Part shown: piece after piece, positions 34,086-42,999 of the stretch
Layout: the number at the start of each line of letters is the position of its first letter
Position numbering within the stretch: the stretch's first letter is position 1
Assembly (NCBI RefSeq): GCF_036983985.1
Contig: NZ_JALAHQ010000001.1
Location: forward strand, 1,054,001 to 1,118,000
Direction: 5' to 3'
Origin: Alishewanella metallidurans
GTDB lineage: Bacteria; Pseudomonadota; Gammaproteobacteria; Enterobacterales; Alteromonadaceae
DNA length: 64,000 bases
Program-made: the position numbers and the translations under genes
The notes under the pieces: model-generated
Databases searched by the model: none
Seen by the model: the letters and a program-made list of their open reading frames with translations, nothing else
What the model was told of the DNA's origin: nothing

Positions 34086-35291
34086 ATGCAAGTTTCAAGA
34101 AGCTTATTCGACGAAGTAATGGTGCCCAATTATGCACCTTCAAAAATTATTCCAGTAAAAGGCCAAGGCTCACGCGTGTGGGATCAAAATGGCACTGAGT
34201 TTATCGACTTCGCCGGCGGCATCGCTGTTAACTGTTTAGGTCATTGTCACCCAGCATTAGTTGGCGCGTTAAAAGATCAAGCGGATAAAATTTGGCACTT
34301 ATCTAACGTAATGACTAACGAGCCGGCATTGTTATTAGCTAAAGCGTTAGTAGACGCTACCTTTGCGGAAAAAGTGTACTTTGCTAACTCTGGCGCGGAA
34401 GCCAACGAAGCGGCGTTAAAGCTGGCCCGTCGTTATGCTAAAGACAAATACGGTGAGCAAAAAGATCAGATTATTTCATTTAAGCAAGGTTTTCACGGTC
34501 GTACCTTCTTTACTGTAACCGTAGGCGGTCAGTCTGCTTATTCTGATGGTTTTGGTCCTAAGCCTGAAGCTATAGTACACGCCGAGTTTAATAATCTGGC
34601 TAGCTTAAAAGCCATTATTAATGACAATACCTGTGCGGTAATGGTAGAGCCAATTCAAGGCGAGGGCGGGGTATTAGCCGCTACTGCCGAATTTATTAAA
34701 GGCGTGCGTGAGCTGTGTGATGCACACAATGCCTTACTTATTTTTGATGAAGTGCAAACGGGTGTTGGCCGTACTGGCGATTTGTACGCTTACATGGGTT
34801 ATGGCGTAACGCCTGACATTTTAACTACCGCTAAAGCCTTAGGTGGCGGTTTCCCAATTGGTGCCATGTTAACCACTACTGACATTGCTAAGCATTTAGT
34901 GGTGGGTACGCACGGTTCTACTTATGGTGGTAACCCATTAGCCTGTGCGGTAGGCCTTGCTGCAGTAAATACGGTAAATACGCCTGAAGTATTAAATGGC
35001 GTAAAAGCTAAAGCGCAATTATTCCGCGACGGTTTAGAGAAAATTAATGCTAAGCACCATGTATTTGCTGAAGTGCGTTGCTACGGCTTGTTAATTGGTG
35101 CGGTATTAAAACCAGAATACAGCGGTAAAGCCCGCGACTTTATGGTTGCCGCGGCGGATCAAGGTTTAATGGCCTTAGTGGCTGGTACTAGTGTGGTGCG
35201 TTTTGCACCGTCGTTAGTTATACCCGATGCCGACATTGTTGAAGGCTTAGCCCGTTTTGAAACAGCGGTAGCTAACGTAGTAAAAGGTTAA
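34086..35291 (+). CDS. astC: acetylornithine/succinylornithine aminotransferase
   Basis: PLP-dependent class III aminotransferase, 401 aa. The PLP Lys is Lys250 in TTAKALGGGFPIGAM; FDEVQTGVGRTG holds the cofactor Asp; HGSTYGGNPLACAVG follows. Sequence alone fits both ArgD and AstC. Placement 3 bp before astA makes a role in arginine catabolism (succinylornithine transamination) likely, and one enzyme may serve both pathways. Confidence 0.9.
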   Translation: MQVSRSLFDEVMVPNYAPSKIIPVKGQGSRVWDQNGTEFIDFAGGIAVNCLGHCHPALVGALKDQADKIWHLSNVMTNEPALLLAKALVDATFAEKVYFANSGAEANEAALKLARRYAKDKYGEQKDQIISFKQGFHGRTFFTVTVGGQSAYSDGFGPKPEAIVHAEFNNLASLKAIINDNTCAVMVEPIQGEGGVLAATAEFIKGVRELCDAHNALLIFDEVQTGVGRTGDLYAYMGYGVTPDILTTAKALGGGFPIGAMLTTTDIAKHLVVGTHGSTYGGNPLACAVGLAAVNTVNTPEVLNGVKAKAQLFRDGLEKINAKHHVFAEVRCYGLLIGAVLKPEYSGKARDFMVAAADQGLMALVAGTSVVRFAPSLVIPDADIVEGLARFETAVANVVKG

Positions 35292-35294
35292 ACC

Positions 35295-36323
35295 ATGTTA
35301 GTTATTCGGCCGATAAACGCCGCTGATTTTACCGCGCTTAAAACTATCGCTATTGAGTCAGGCGCGGGTTTTACCTCATTGCCGGTAAATGATGAGCGAC
35401 TAAAGCAAAAAATTCAGCATGCTGAACATAGCTTTGCGGCCAAGGTGGAGCAACCTGGTGATCAAGGTTATCTGTTTGTGTTGGAAGATACACAAACAGG
35501 TGAAATTGTTGGTACCACAGGTATTGAAGCCGCGGTGGGCACTGGCACGCCGCTGTACCATTTTCAGCAGAATACGGTTATTCACCACAGCGCTGAGCTA
35601 AATGTGTTTAATCAGCTAAAAACACTAACGCTATGTAACGATTACACCGGTGCATCAGAAATTTGTACGCTGTTTTTACGCGAAGATTACCGCCGTAACC
35701 ATGCTGGACGCTTTTTATCTAAAGTGCGATTTTTGTTTATGGCAGAGTATCCAGAGCGTTTTAGTGAGCGGGTTATTGCTGAAATGCGCGGTGTTGCTGA
35801 TAAAGACGGCCAGCCACCATTTTGGCACTGGTTACAAAAGCTATTTTTAACTATCGATTTTACTACCGCCGATCATCTAATTGGCATTGGTAAAAAAGCC
35901 TTTATTGCTGAACTAATGCCACGCCACCCAATTTATGTGGGGTTGCTGCCAGAAAGTGCACAAGAGGTTATTGGCCAAGTGCATCAAAACACTAAGCCGG
36001 CGCTTAACTTATTAGAAAATGAAGGTTTTACTCATAAAGGCTATATCGATTTATTTGACGCTGGGCCAACGGTTGAAGCGCAACTTAAGCAAATTAAATC
36101 GGTAGCTGAAAGCAAAAAAGTGCCAGTGAAAATTGCCGCCGTGCAAGGCGAGCAAACTTTGGCGGTTGCCAATACCTCATTGCAGCAGTTTCGTGCCAGC
36201 TTTAGCACTGAAGCGCAGTATGACGCTGAGCAAGAGCTACTGTTGTTAAGTGCAGAATTTGCCGCTGCACTGCAGCTGCGCGATGGCGATATGGCAAGAT
36301 TTATAGTTTTAGACAAGGCCTAA
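35295..36323 (+). CDS. astA: arginine N-succinyltransferase
   Basis: First enzyme of the AST pathway: arginine plus succinyl-CoA to N2-succinylarginine. The product is 342 aa, full length, with the typical start LVIRPINAADFTALKTIAIESGAGFTSLP and the PPFWHWLQKLFLTIDF signature. It is co-transcribed with astC. The hydrolase astB and dehydrogenase astD are not in the window; a DUF1338 gene follows. Confidence 0.93.
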   Translation: MLVIRPINAADFTALKTIAIESGAGFTSLPVNDERLKQKIQHAEHSFAAKVEQPGDQGYLFVLEDTQTGEIVGTTGIEAAVGTGTPLYHFQQNTVIHHSAELNVFNQLKTLTLCNDYTGASEICTLFLREDYRRNHAGRFLSKVRFLFMAEYPERFSERVIAEMRGVADKDGQPPFWHWLQKLFLTIDFTTADHLIGIGKKAFIAELMPRHPIYVGLLPESAQEVIGQVHQNTKPALNLLENEGFTHKGYIDLFDAGPTVEAQLKQIKSVAESKKVPVKIAAVQGEQTLAVANTSLQQFRASFSTEAQYDAEQELLLLSAEFAAALQLRDGDMARFIVLDKA

Positions 36324-36367
36324 CGGCCCAACAAGTAACAACTGATAAACGTAAAGGCGGATTTTAA

Positions 36368-37171
36368 ATGCATACTGATGTAAAAGTGTTGTTTGCCAAC
36401 TTATGGCAAGACTATGTAGCGGTAACTCCATCTGCCAAAAACGTGCACCGTTTATTAGGCAGTTCGCAGCAACAAGATATTATTAATGATCATATTGCGC
36501 TGCGCACGTTTAATTTAGAAAAAGTGGGCTTAGAAAAGTTAGCGGCGCATTTTAAAGCGCTGGGTTATGAAGAGTGCGGTGAATATCATTTTGAAGCAAA
36601 AAAGTTATATGCCAAGCATTATGAACATCCCGATCGCAGCCTACCTAAGGTGTTTATTTCTGAGTTATTGCTAGATAAATGTTCTGATTATTTGCGTGAA
36701 ACTATCACGGCATTAGTTGAGCAAATTCCAGCAGAAGCCGTAACGGCAGATAATTTTTTATATAGCGGCACGCATTGGCAAGTAAGCCAAGCCACCTATG
36801 AAAAATTATTAGCCGAAAGCGAATACGCAGCTTGGGTATCAGCTTGGGGCTATCGCGCGAATCACTTTACCGTAAGCGTGAATGATTTAGAAAGCTATGA
36901 CAGCTTAGAGCAAGTAAATAGTGCGCTAAAACAAGCGGGCTTCTTACTTAATACCTCAGGTGGCGAAATTAAAGGCACACCAGAGGTGTACCTTGAGCAA
37001 ACCTCTACCTTGGCCGATTTGCATACTGTGCAATTTAGCGACTGCAGCGCAACTATTCCAAGTTGCTTTTATGAGTTTGCCCGTCGTTACCCCATGAGCA
37101 ATGGTATGTTGTATACCGGTTTTGTTGCCGCATCAGCCGACAAAATTTTTGAAAGCACTAACGCGCGTTAA
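36368..37171 (+). CDS. DUF1338 protein, HglS-like non-heme iron enzyme
   Basis: A 267-aa VOC-fold metalloprotein. Likely iron ligands are His in NDHIALRTF (42) and RANHFTVSVN, and Glu in FYEFARRYP. The family includes HglS, which turns 2-oxoadipate into D-2-hydroxyglutarate in lysine catabolism. It follows astA by 44 bp and ends at a terminator, so it is the last gene of the ast operon. Its role with arginine degradation is inferred from this repeated neighbourhood in related genera. Confidence 0.85.
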   Translation: MHTDVKVLFANLWQDYVAVTPSAKNVHRLLGSSQQQDIINDHIALRTFNLEKVGLEKLAAHFKALGYEECGEYHFEAKKLYAKHYEHPDRSLPKVFISELLLDKCSDYLRETITALVEQIPAEAVTADNFLYSGTHWQVSQATYEKLLAESEYAAWVSAWGYRANHFTVSVNDLESYDSLEQVNSALKQAGFLLNTSGGEIKGTPEVYLEQTSTLADLHTVQFSDCSATIPSCFYEFARRYPMSNGMLYTGFVAASADKIFESTNAR

Positions 37172-37193
37172 TTGTTCAGCGGTTAATTAATGC

Positions 37194-37223
37194 AAAAGCC
37201 AGCAAGATATTGCTGGCTTTTTT
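37194..37223 (+). terminator. rho-independent terminator after the DUF1338 gene
   Basis: AAAAGCCAGCAA and TTGCTGGCTTTT with a short loop, followed by more T. Confidence 0.88.
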
Positions 37224-37293
37224 GTTGTACTAGTAAAAACATTGACGTCATGTTATTAGTTCTACACTGTATTTTACTGAGTTACTCATAATA

Positions 37294-38757
37294 ATGCGTG
37301 CAGGTTTCGCTGTTGGTTTCGTTTTTGTTGCTATGCATAGTGTTGCGGCAGAGCAGGTACGTTTTGATAAAGTAGACATACCCTTAGCGCACCCGGCCAA
37401 TGGCAGTCTATTAGTTTTGCCGAAAAAACAACAATTGTTGGTATCAGGTTTTAACCAGTTTGAGCGTTGGTTAAGCCAGGTATCGCTTGCTGATTTTAGC
37501 GTGACGCCTATTGATATACCCAATAACGCACAATTTTTTTCTAGTGCCATTTTAGCGAATATTTCTGCTGAGCAGTTGGTGTTTCTTACAACCGATGGCG
37601 TAAGCTTGCGGGCGGAAAATGGAGCCATTAAACCTCTAGTAACCAGCAGTTCGTTATACCGAGTTTTAGACCCAAGCCGTTTGCGTGAGCATAATTTTGT
37701 TATTCATTTGGGCTCTGAATTAAGTGATTTTTTAATACCCGATTTTAATCATTTACAGTTATATCGGCAGCAGCCCGATGGCCAGTTTGTGCACTATGCG
37801 CTTAAAACGCCAGCCTTACTGGAAAGCTGGAATAAAGGCCTAAATTATCAAGCCCGTCCTTACTATCTGCTAGATACCAATATGGACGGCTTACTCGATA
37901 TCGTCGTAGTGCAACAAGGCCAGTTTTATGCTTTTTTGCAACAGTCTGATGGGGCGTTTTTAACCGACGCCCAGGCCTTAGCTTGGCCGGTAAGTTTATC
38001 GACAGAGCAGCAAAGCGATCAACGTAACGATGCAGGTAGTACCTATGCTGGTAAGCACATTGATAGCTTAAATAAAATTACTGATATTGATGGCGATGGC
38101 GTGTTGGATATTGTGGTTAATCGTGAGCAGTTTATTGATGCGTTAGAGCGCAAGAATAGCTTTCGCGTACATTTTGGCGAAAAAACTGCAACAGGCCTTA
38201 GGTTTTCAGCACAACCTGACACCACTATTAATACGGATTCATCACCATTAGAGGTAAGAATTGGTGATATTAATGGTGACGGTAAACAAGATTTTTATAT
38301 TACCAGCACCCATTTTGGCGTAGGCACTATTATTCGAGTGCTACTGCGCGGCAGCGCGAATTTAGATGTCGATTTTTATTTATTAGATGAACAGCGCCGT
38401 TACAAAACTAAAGCTGACTTTCGCCAACGCGCAACTATTGACGTTAGTATTGGTAACTTTCGTTTTGATATGCCATTGCTGCAACTGACAGATTTACATA
38501 ATGACGGAAAAAGCAGTTTGCTCATTGGTGATGGCTTAACTAAATTGAAATTTTATTTACCTGATAACAAACGTTTATTTCAACGCAGCAGCGTCGAGCT
38601 AAGTGTTGATTTGCCGCGTGATGCTAAGCAAGTAAAGGTTGTTGATGTAAACAATGATAATAAACAAGATATTATTTTACCCTTCTCAGGCCAAGATAAT
38701 GAGCAACAAGGCAATCGGCTTATATTATTGTTAAATAGCACCTCTGACAAAAGCTAA
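37294..38757 (+). CDS. exported FG-GAP/VCBS repeat protein
   Basis: A 487-aa protein with a signal peptide (cleavage near VAAE). It carries at least five FG-GAP-type calcium loops: DTNMDGLLDIVVV, DIDGDGVLDIVVN, DINGDGKQDFYIT, DLHNDGKSSLLIG and DVNNDNKQDIILP. These form an integrin-alpha-like beta-propeller. It is probably periplasmic or surface exposed; ligand unknown. It is transcribed alone between terminators. Confidence 0.8.
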   Translation: MRAGFAVGFVFVAMHSVAAEQVRFDKVDIPLAHPANGSLLVLPKKQQLLVSGFNQFERWLSQVSLADFSVTPIDIPNNAQFFSSAILANISAEQLVFLTTDGVSLRAENGAIKPLVTSSSLYRVLDPSRLREHNFVIHLGSELSDFLIPDFNHLQLYRQQPDGQFVHYALKTPALLESWNKGLNYQARPYYLLDTNMDGLLDIVVVQQGQFYAFLQQSDGAFLTDAQALAWPVSLSTEQQSDQRNDAGSTYAGKHIDSLNKITDIDGDGVLDIVVNREQFIDALERKNSFRVHFGEKTATGLRFSAQPDTTINTDSSPLEVRIGDINGDGKQDFYITSTHFGVGTIIRVLLRGSANLDVDFYLLDEQRRYKTKADFRQRATIDVSIGNFRFDMPLLQLTDLHNDGKSSLLIGDGLTKLKFYLPDNKRLFQRSSVELSVDLPRDAKQVKVVDVNNDNKQDIILPFSGQDNEQQGNRLILLLNSTSDKS

Positions 38758-38767
38758 TACCCATAAT

Positions 38768-38800
38768 AAAAAAAGCTAACCGCAGGTGGTTAGCTTTTTT
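38768..38800. terminator. bidirectional terminator
   Basis: AAAAAAGCTAACC pairs with GGTTAGCTTTTTT between convergent genes, so it serves both. Confidence 0.9.
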
Positions 38801-38818
38801 GTTAGGAAATGCCGTTAG

Positions 38819-41800
38819 TTATTTTTCAAAGAAAAATGCTTGGCGTTTTTTGTTACGAAGGCCTATTTCATCTAAGGTGTTGGCGTCAAATAACCGACCA
38901 TTGACCATAGTATGGCTTACCTTATCGCTAACCCTAATATCAGTTAGTGGGTTGCCATCAATAACAATTAAATCGGCGAGTTTACCGGCCTCAAGGCTGC
39001 CTAGCTGATGGTCCATACCAAAGGTTTTTGCTGGGTTGATAGTGGCGGTTTTAAGCGCTTCTAGTGGGCTCATGCCACCTTGAGCAAACATCCATATTTC
39101 CCAATGCACACCTAAACCGTCACGCTGACCGTGGGCACCAATATTAGTTACGACGCCTAAGTCCGACAATTCCTTGGCTACTTTAGCGACCGAGAAATGA
39201 TTGTAATGATTATCTGGCGCCTTAGGTCGGCGCATACTACGAGCGGCGAGCTGATCACGAGGTACTAGATTTTGTAACTTAGGGTGCTTCCACACTTCAG
39301 TTTTATCATACCAGTAGTTTTCGCCCCAAATACCGCCATAGGCGACAATTAATGTTGGCGTATACGCAGTTTTACTGGCTTGCCACAGCTGCTTTATATC
39401 ATCATAAATTGCTGCTGCCGGTAATGAATGTTCAACGGTAGTGTGGCCATCAACAACCATGCTCAGGTTATGTTGCATTAATGAACCGCCTTCTGGCACC
39501 ACCATCATATCCAGCTCACGCGCGGCTTGAATCACTTGTTGACGCTGGTTTCGTCGTGGCTGGTTATAGCTTTTTACACTAAATGCGCCAACTTTCTTTA
39601 AACGTTCTAAATGAAATTTAGCGTCATCTAGGCTATCAATATGCGAGGTATAACCGGCACCTTCGGCGCCATATAATATTGTGCCGGTAGAGAAAAGACG
39701 TGGTCCGGCAATAATGCCGGCCTTTTGCATTTCGCTAGCGGTAAATATTTCACGGCTATCATTAGACGGATCATGCGATGCGGTAACACCAAATGCTAAC
39801 GCAACGTAGTTTTGCCAGTTTTGTTGTGGTATTAACTGGTTGCTACCTTGCGAGCCATGTGCGTGAGCATCAAAAAAGCCTGGCATAATGGTTTTGCCAC
39901 TTATATCCATTACTTTTGCATTGCTTGGCACCACAACGTCGCCACGCTTTCCTACGGCTTTAATTTTATTGTTTTCTACTATGACTATACCATCTTGAAT
40001 AACGTCGTCGCCATTCATGGTGATGACCTGACCGCCAACAAAAGCAACTACGCCATTTGGTATATCGGCAGGCACACTAAAGCCTAAATTAACGCCATTT
40101 TTTGCGGCAAAATCGGTTTTGTCAGTAAAGTCGAATAAGCCTTCAATACTAGTATGGTATAGCTCAGGGCCAAGGCTCCAGTATAGATTGCGGCTATTGC
40201 TGCTCCAGCTAAGGTATTCACCAGCGCGCACTGACAGTTGTTTAACCGGAAATTGCTTATCGTTACCGCTAATATCAATGGCGCTGCCACGCTCAGTAAA
40301 AGGCGTAACAAACACTTTAAACCGATCGGCAAAGGCTAAATATTTGCCATCAGGAGATAGTTTAAATTCAGTGCCAAATTTGGCGGTGTATAAAGTTTGT
40401 TGTGTTAGCTTGGTAAGGTCAATGCGAATTAAACTCGGTGCTGAGCCGTAATTCATGGCATAAACGGCATTGCTTTGCGCACCAAACATTGGGTTATAGC
40501 CATTACGGCTAATCAGCTCTGGTGTACCACCATTACTACTGATTTTATATAAACCGGTATTTAACGACCATTGTTTTGCTAATAAACCACCTGGCCCGGT
40601 TTTACGGTAAACCACGGTTTTTCCATCTGGGCTAAATACCGGCTCAACGTATTTGCCTGGCTCGTTGGTTAGCTTAGTGATGCGGCCATTGCGTAAGTTA
40701 AGTAGATTTACCGCACCTTGTTCATTGTCATTCCAACTAACGAAAACCAATTGTTTGCCATCACGCGAAAACTGCGGATAAAACTCAAAATCGCTACTTT
40801 GTTTGGTTAAGCGTCTAGGTTTAGGGTTGTCGATATCGGTAATATATAACTGGCCTAGTGCGCTAAACACCGCTTGTTTGCCATCGGGTGATACCTGAAC
40901 AAAGCGCAGCATTTTGCTATCAACTTGGGTTTTATCTAGGTCTTGCTTAACGCGTACCGCTGTTTGAATTTGCTTATCAGTATTAACGCTAAACGGAATG
41001 GTCGTAACCTTTTTATCCGCTAGTTTTAGCTGCTTAATTTCGCCGCCAGCCCAAAATAATAAGGCCTTATTGTCTTTGGTCCAGCTTAGGCTAGGGTACA
41101 CACCATGAATAGCCCAGGTTTCTTGCATGTCACGGTCTAAACCGTCATACAGCTTAATATGTTCGCCACTGGTTAAGTCATATAAAAACAGTGTGCTTTG
41201 AAAATCTACCCGACGAATATAAGCGAGGTATTTACCATCGGGTGAGGGAGTTGGGCGAATTGCACCACCTTCGCCATCTAGTATTACATCCCACTTTCCG
41301 GTTTCACGCTCAAAACGTTTTATTTTATAAATACCGCTTTCTGAGTCTTTGCTGTAATGAAAGGTTTTACCCGGTGTGTCGTCTTGTGAAAAGTAAACAT
41401 ATTTACCATCTGGCGAAAACGCTGGTTCGCCTAAATCTTTCTGATCATTATCTCGACTGGTAAGCATAATGCCTGTGCCACCGGTTTTGTGATATTGCCA
41501 AATTTCGCCGGCACCGAGTGAACGACTCGCAGTAAAGTGCTTACGCGCGACCAAAAACTCGCCATCTGGGCTCCAAGCTGGGCTATTTAATAAACGAAAG
41601 GTTTCGTTAGTGACAGCTCGAGGCGCTGAACCATCAGCATTCATTAGCCAAATGTTATCGCCACCACCTTCATCATTGGTATAGGCAATGTGTTTGCCAT
41701 CAGGGCTAAAGGTCGGCTGCATTTGCCAACCAATATCCGAGGTTAACCGTGTTGCGCTACCCCCGGTAATTGGCATGGTATAAATATCACCTAATAGATC

Positions 41801-41989
41801 AAAGGCAATGGTTTTGCCATCAGGGCTAACGGCAATATTCATCCAACTACCTTGAGATACGTTGATGTTTACCGTTTCAAATTGCCCTTGGGGCGCATTA
41901 ACATCCCAAGCTGGTGCTTTATCTGTTTCTGCGTGTAGAAAAAAACTGCTAATAGCCAATGCCAGCAGTGACGGCGCAAATGGTTTCAT
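38819..41989 (-). CDS. secreted propeller-amidohydrolase fusion
   Basis: A 1056-aa exported protein (signal ending HA/E). Residues 50-600 are a TolB/tricorn-type propeller with many SPDGK repeats. The C-terminal 400 residues are an amidohydrolase: metal ligands in GFFDAHAHGS (HxH), TVEHSLP and IGAHGQRDG, and the closing GSLEAGKLADLIVIDGNPL. A probable metal-bridging Lys is in FSVKSYN. Such fusions may act as periplasmic peptidases or prolidase-like enzymes. Substrate unknown. Confidence 0.88.
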   Translation of the reverse strand: MKPFAPSLLALAISSFFLHAETDKAPAWDVNAPQGQFETVNINVSQGSWMNIAVSPDGKTIAFDLLGDIYTMPITGGSATRLTSDIGWQMQPTFSPDGKHIAYTNDEGGGDNIWLMNADGSAPRAVTNETFRLLNSPAWSPDGEFLVARKHFTASRSLGAGEIWQYHKTGGTGIMLTSRDNDQKDLGEPAFSPDGKYVYFSQDDTPGKTFHYSKDSESGIYKIKRFERETGKWDVILDGEGGAIRPTPSPDGKYLAYIRRVDFQSTLFLYDLTSGEHIKLYDGLDRDMQETWAIHGVYPSLSWTKDNKALLFWAGGEIKQLKLADKKVTTIPFSVNTDKQIQTAVRVKQDLDKTQVDSKMLRFVQVSPDGKQAVFSALGQLYITDIDNPKPRRLTKQSSDFEFYPQFSRDGKQLVFVSWNDNEQGAVNLLNLRNGRITKLTNEPGKYVEPVFSPDGKTVVYRKTGPGGLLAKQWSLNTGLYKISSNGGTPELISRNGYNPMFGAQSNAVYAMNYGSAPSLIRIDLTKLTQQTLYTAKFGTEFKLSPDGKYLAFADRFKVFVTPFTERGSAIDISGNDKQFPVKQLSVRAGEYLSWSSNSRNLYWSLGPELYHTSIEGLFDFTDKTDFAAKNGVNLGFSVPADIPNGVVAFVGGQVITMNGDDVIQDGIVIVENNKIKAVGKRGDVVVPSNAKVMDISGKTIMPGFFDAHAHGSQGSNQLIPQQNWQNYVALAFGVTASHDPSNDSREIFTASEMQKAGIIAGPRLFSTGTILYGAEGAGYTSHIDSLDDAKFHLERLKKVGAFSVKSYNQPRRNQRQQVIQAARELDMMVVPEGGSLMQHNLSMVVDGHTTVEHSLPAAAIYDDIKQLWQASKTAYTPTLIVAYGGIWGENYWYDKTEVWKHPKLQNLVPRDQLAARSMRRPKAPDNHYNHFSVAKVAKELSDLGVVTNIGAHGQRDGLGVHWEIWMFAQGGMSPLEALKTATINPAKTFGMDHQLGSLEAGKLADLIVIDGNPLTDIRVSDKVSHTMVNGRLFDANTLDEIGLRNKKRQAFFFEK

Positions 41990-42136
41990 AGATCTATTCC
42001 CGTATGTTCTAATATTATTTTAGTTATCATTTATATGCAGCTAACTCAGAGTGACATAAACTGACAACAGAGTTAAGTTATTCAAAGCGGCTTGCGTTAG
42101 AAGCATAGTAATAGTCGATAAGTTTAGGAGAGCGCT

Positions 42137-42388
42137 GTGATTGAGTCACCTTGTGTCGCTTGTTGTCGGCTTAACAGCGATAAATTTTGTGTCGGCTGTT
42201 ATCGGCATATTACGGAAATCGTCGGCTGGGGTAGGCGGCCTGATGACGAAAACCTACTGATTTTAGAAAAAATTATTGAGAGAAAACAAGACCCTATGTT
42301 ACAAAATATACCTGATGCGAAAACCAGCCCAATTACGCAAGCTGAATGGCAAGCCGCTAAATTGCAAATCAGTTTATTAAAAGGATAG
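42137..42388 (+). CDS. DUF1289 cysteine-rich protein
   Basis: An 83-aa protein with the DUF1289 pattern SPCVACCRLNSDKFCVGCYR, where cysteines probably bind a metal, followed by WGRRPDDE. The start is GTG with AGGAG 7 bp upstream. MgtC-like gene follows 3 bp later, so they are co-translated. Function unknown. Confidence 0.85.
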   Translation: MIESPCVACCRLNSDKFCVGCYRHITEIVGWGRRPDDENLLILEKIIERKQDPMLQNIPDAKTSPITQAEWQAAKLQISLLKG

Positions 42389-42391
42389 TGT

Positions 42392-42940
42392 ATGTTGGAC
42401 TGGCAGTTAATTTTTAGTATTCATCCTTTTAGTTGGACGGCTCTTGGTGCAGCATTAGTCAGTGGTTTTATTATCGGAATTGAGCGGCAACTGCGCGGTA
42501 AACCGGCCGGCATTCGTACCTCTATTCTTATTGTTATGGGCACTTATGTGTTTATTGCTGCTTCTATGTCTATTAACAGTGAGATGACTGATCCGTCACG
42601 TATTATTGGTCAGGTTATAACCGGCGTTGGCTTTTTAGGCGCAGGGGTAATGTTAGCCAGAGACGGCATGGTGCTTGGTGTAACATCGGCAGCAACAATA
42701 TGGGTGCTGGCCGCGATAGGCGTAAGTATTGGTATTGGTTTTGAGCTAGTGGGAATAAAACTCTCGATATTGGTGGTAGGTGTACTTACGGGCATTGATT
42801 TACTAGAGAATTCTTCATCAGCACTGCGTCGTGGTGTACATCGCACCTATAGTGAATGGCTAAACGGCAGCTATGGAGGTTTATTTAACCGACGCAAGAG
42901 TGACAAGCCGAAACCTCAGGATATTGATGATCCACATTAA
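42392..42940 (+). CDS. MgtC/SapB family membrane protein
   Basis: A 182-aa inner-membrane protein. Four to five transmembrane helices lie in residues 14-140, with family stretches GIERQLRGKPAGIRTSILI and GVGFLGAGVMLARDG. MgtC proteins modulate ATP synthase or adapt cells to low magnesium; the short form here lacks the C-terminal ACT-like domain. No magnesium leader is seen. Confidence 0.88.
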   Translation: MLDWQLIFSIHPFSWTALGAALVSGFIIGIERQLRGKPAGIRTSILIVMGTYVFIAASMSINSEMTDPSRIIGQVITGVGFLGAGVMLARDGMVLGVTSAATIWVLAAIGVSIGIGFELVGIKLSILVVGVLTGIDLLENSSSALRRGVHRTYSEWLNGSYGGLFNRRKSDKPKPQDIDDPH

Positions 42941-42999
42941 CTCAGCAGCAACGGTATTAGGTTAGTATATTGAATTGATATAAAAGGGAACGGTAATAA

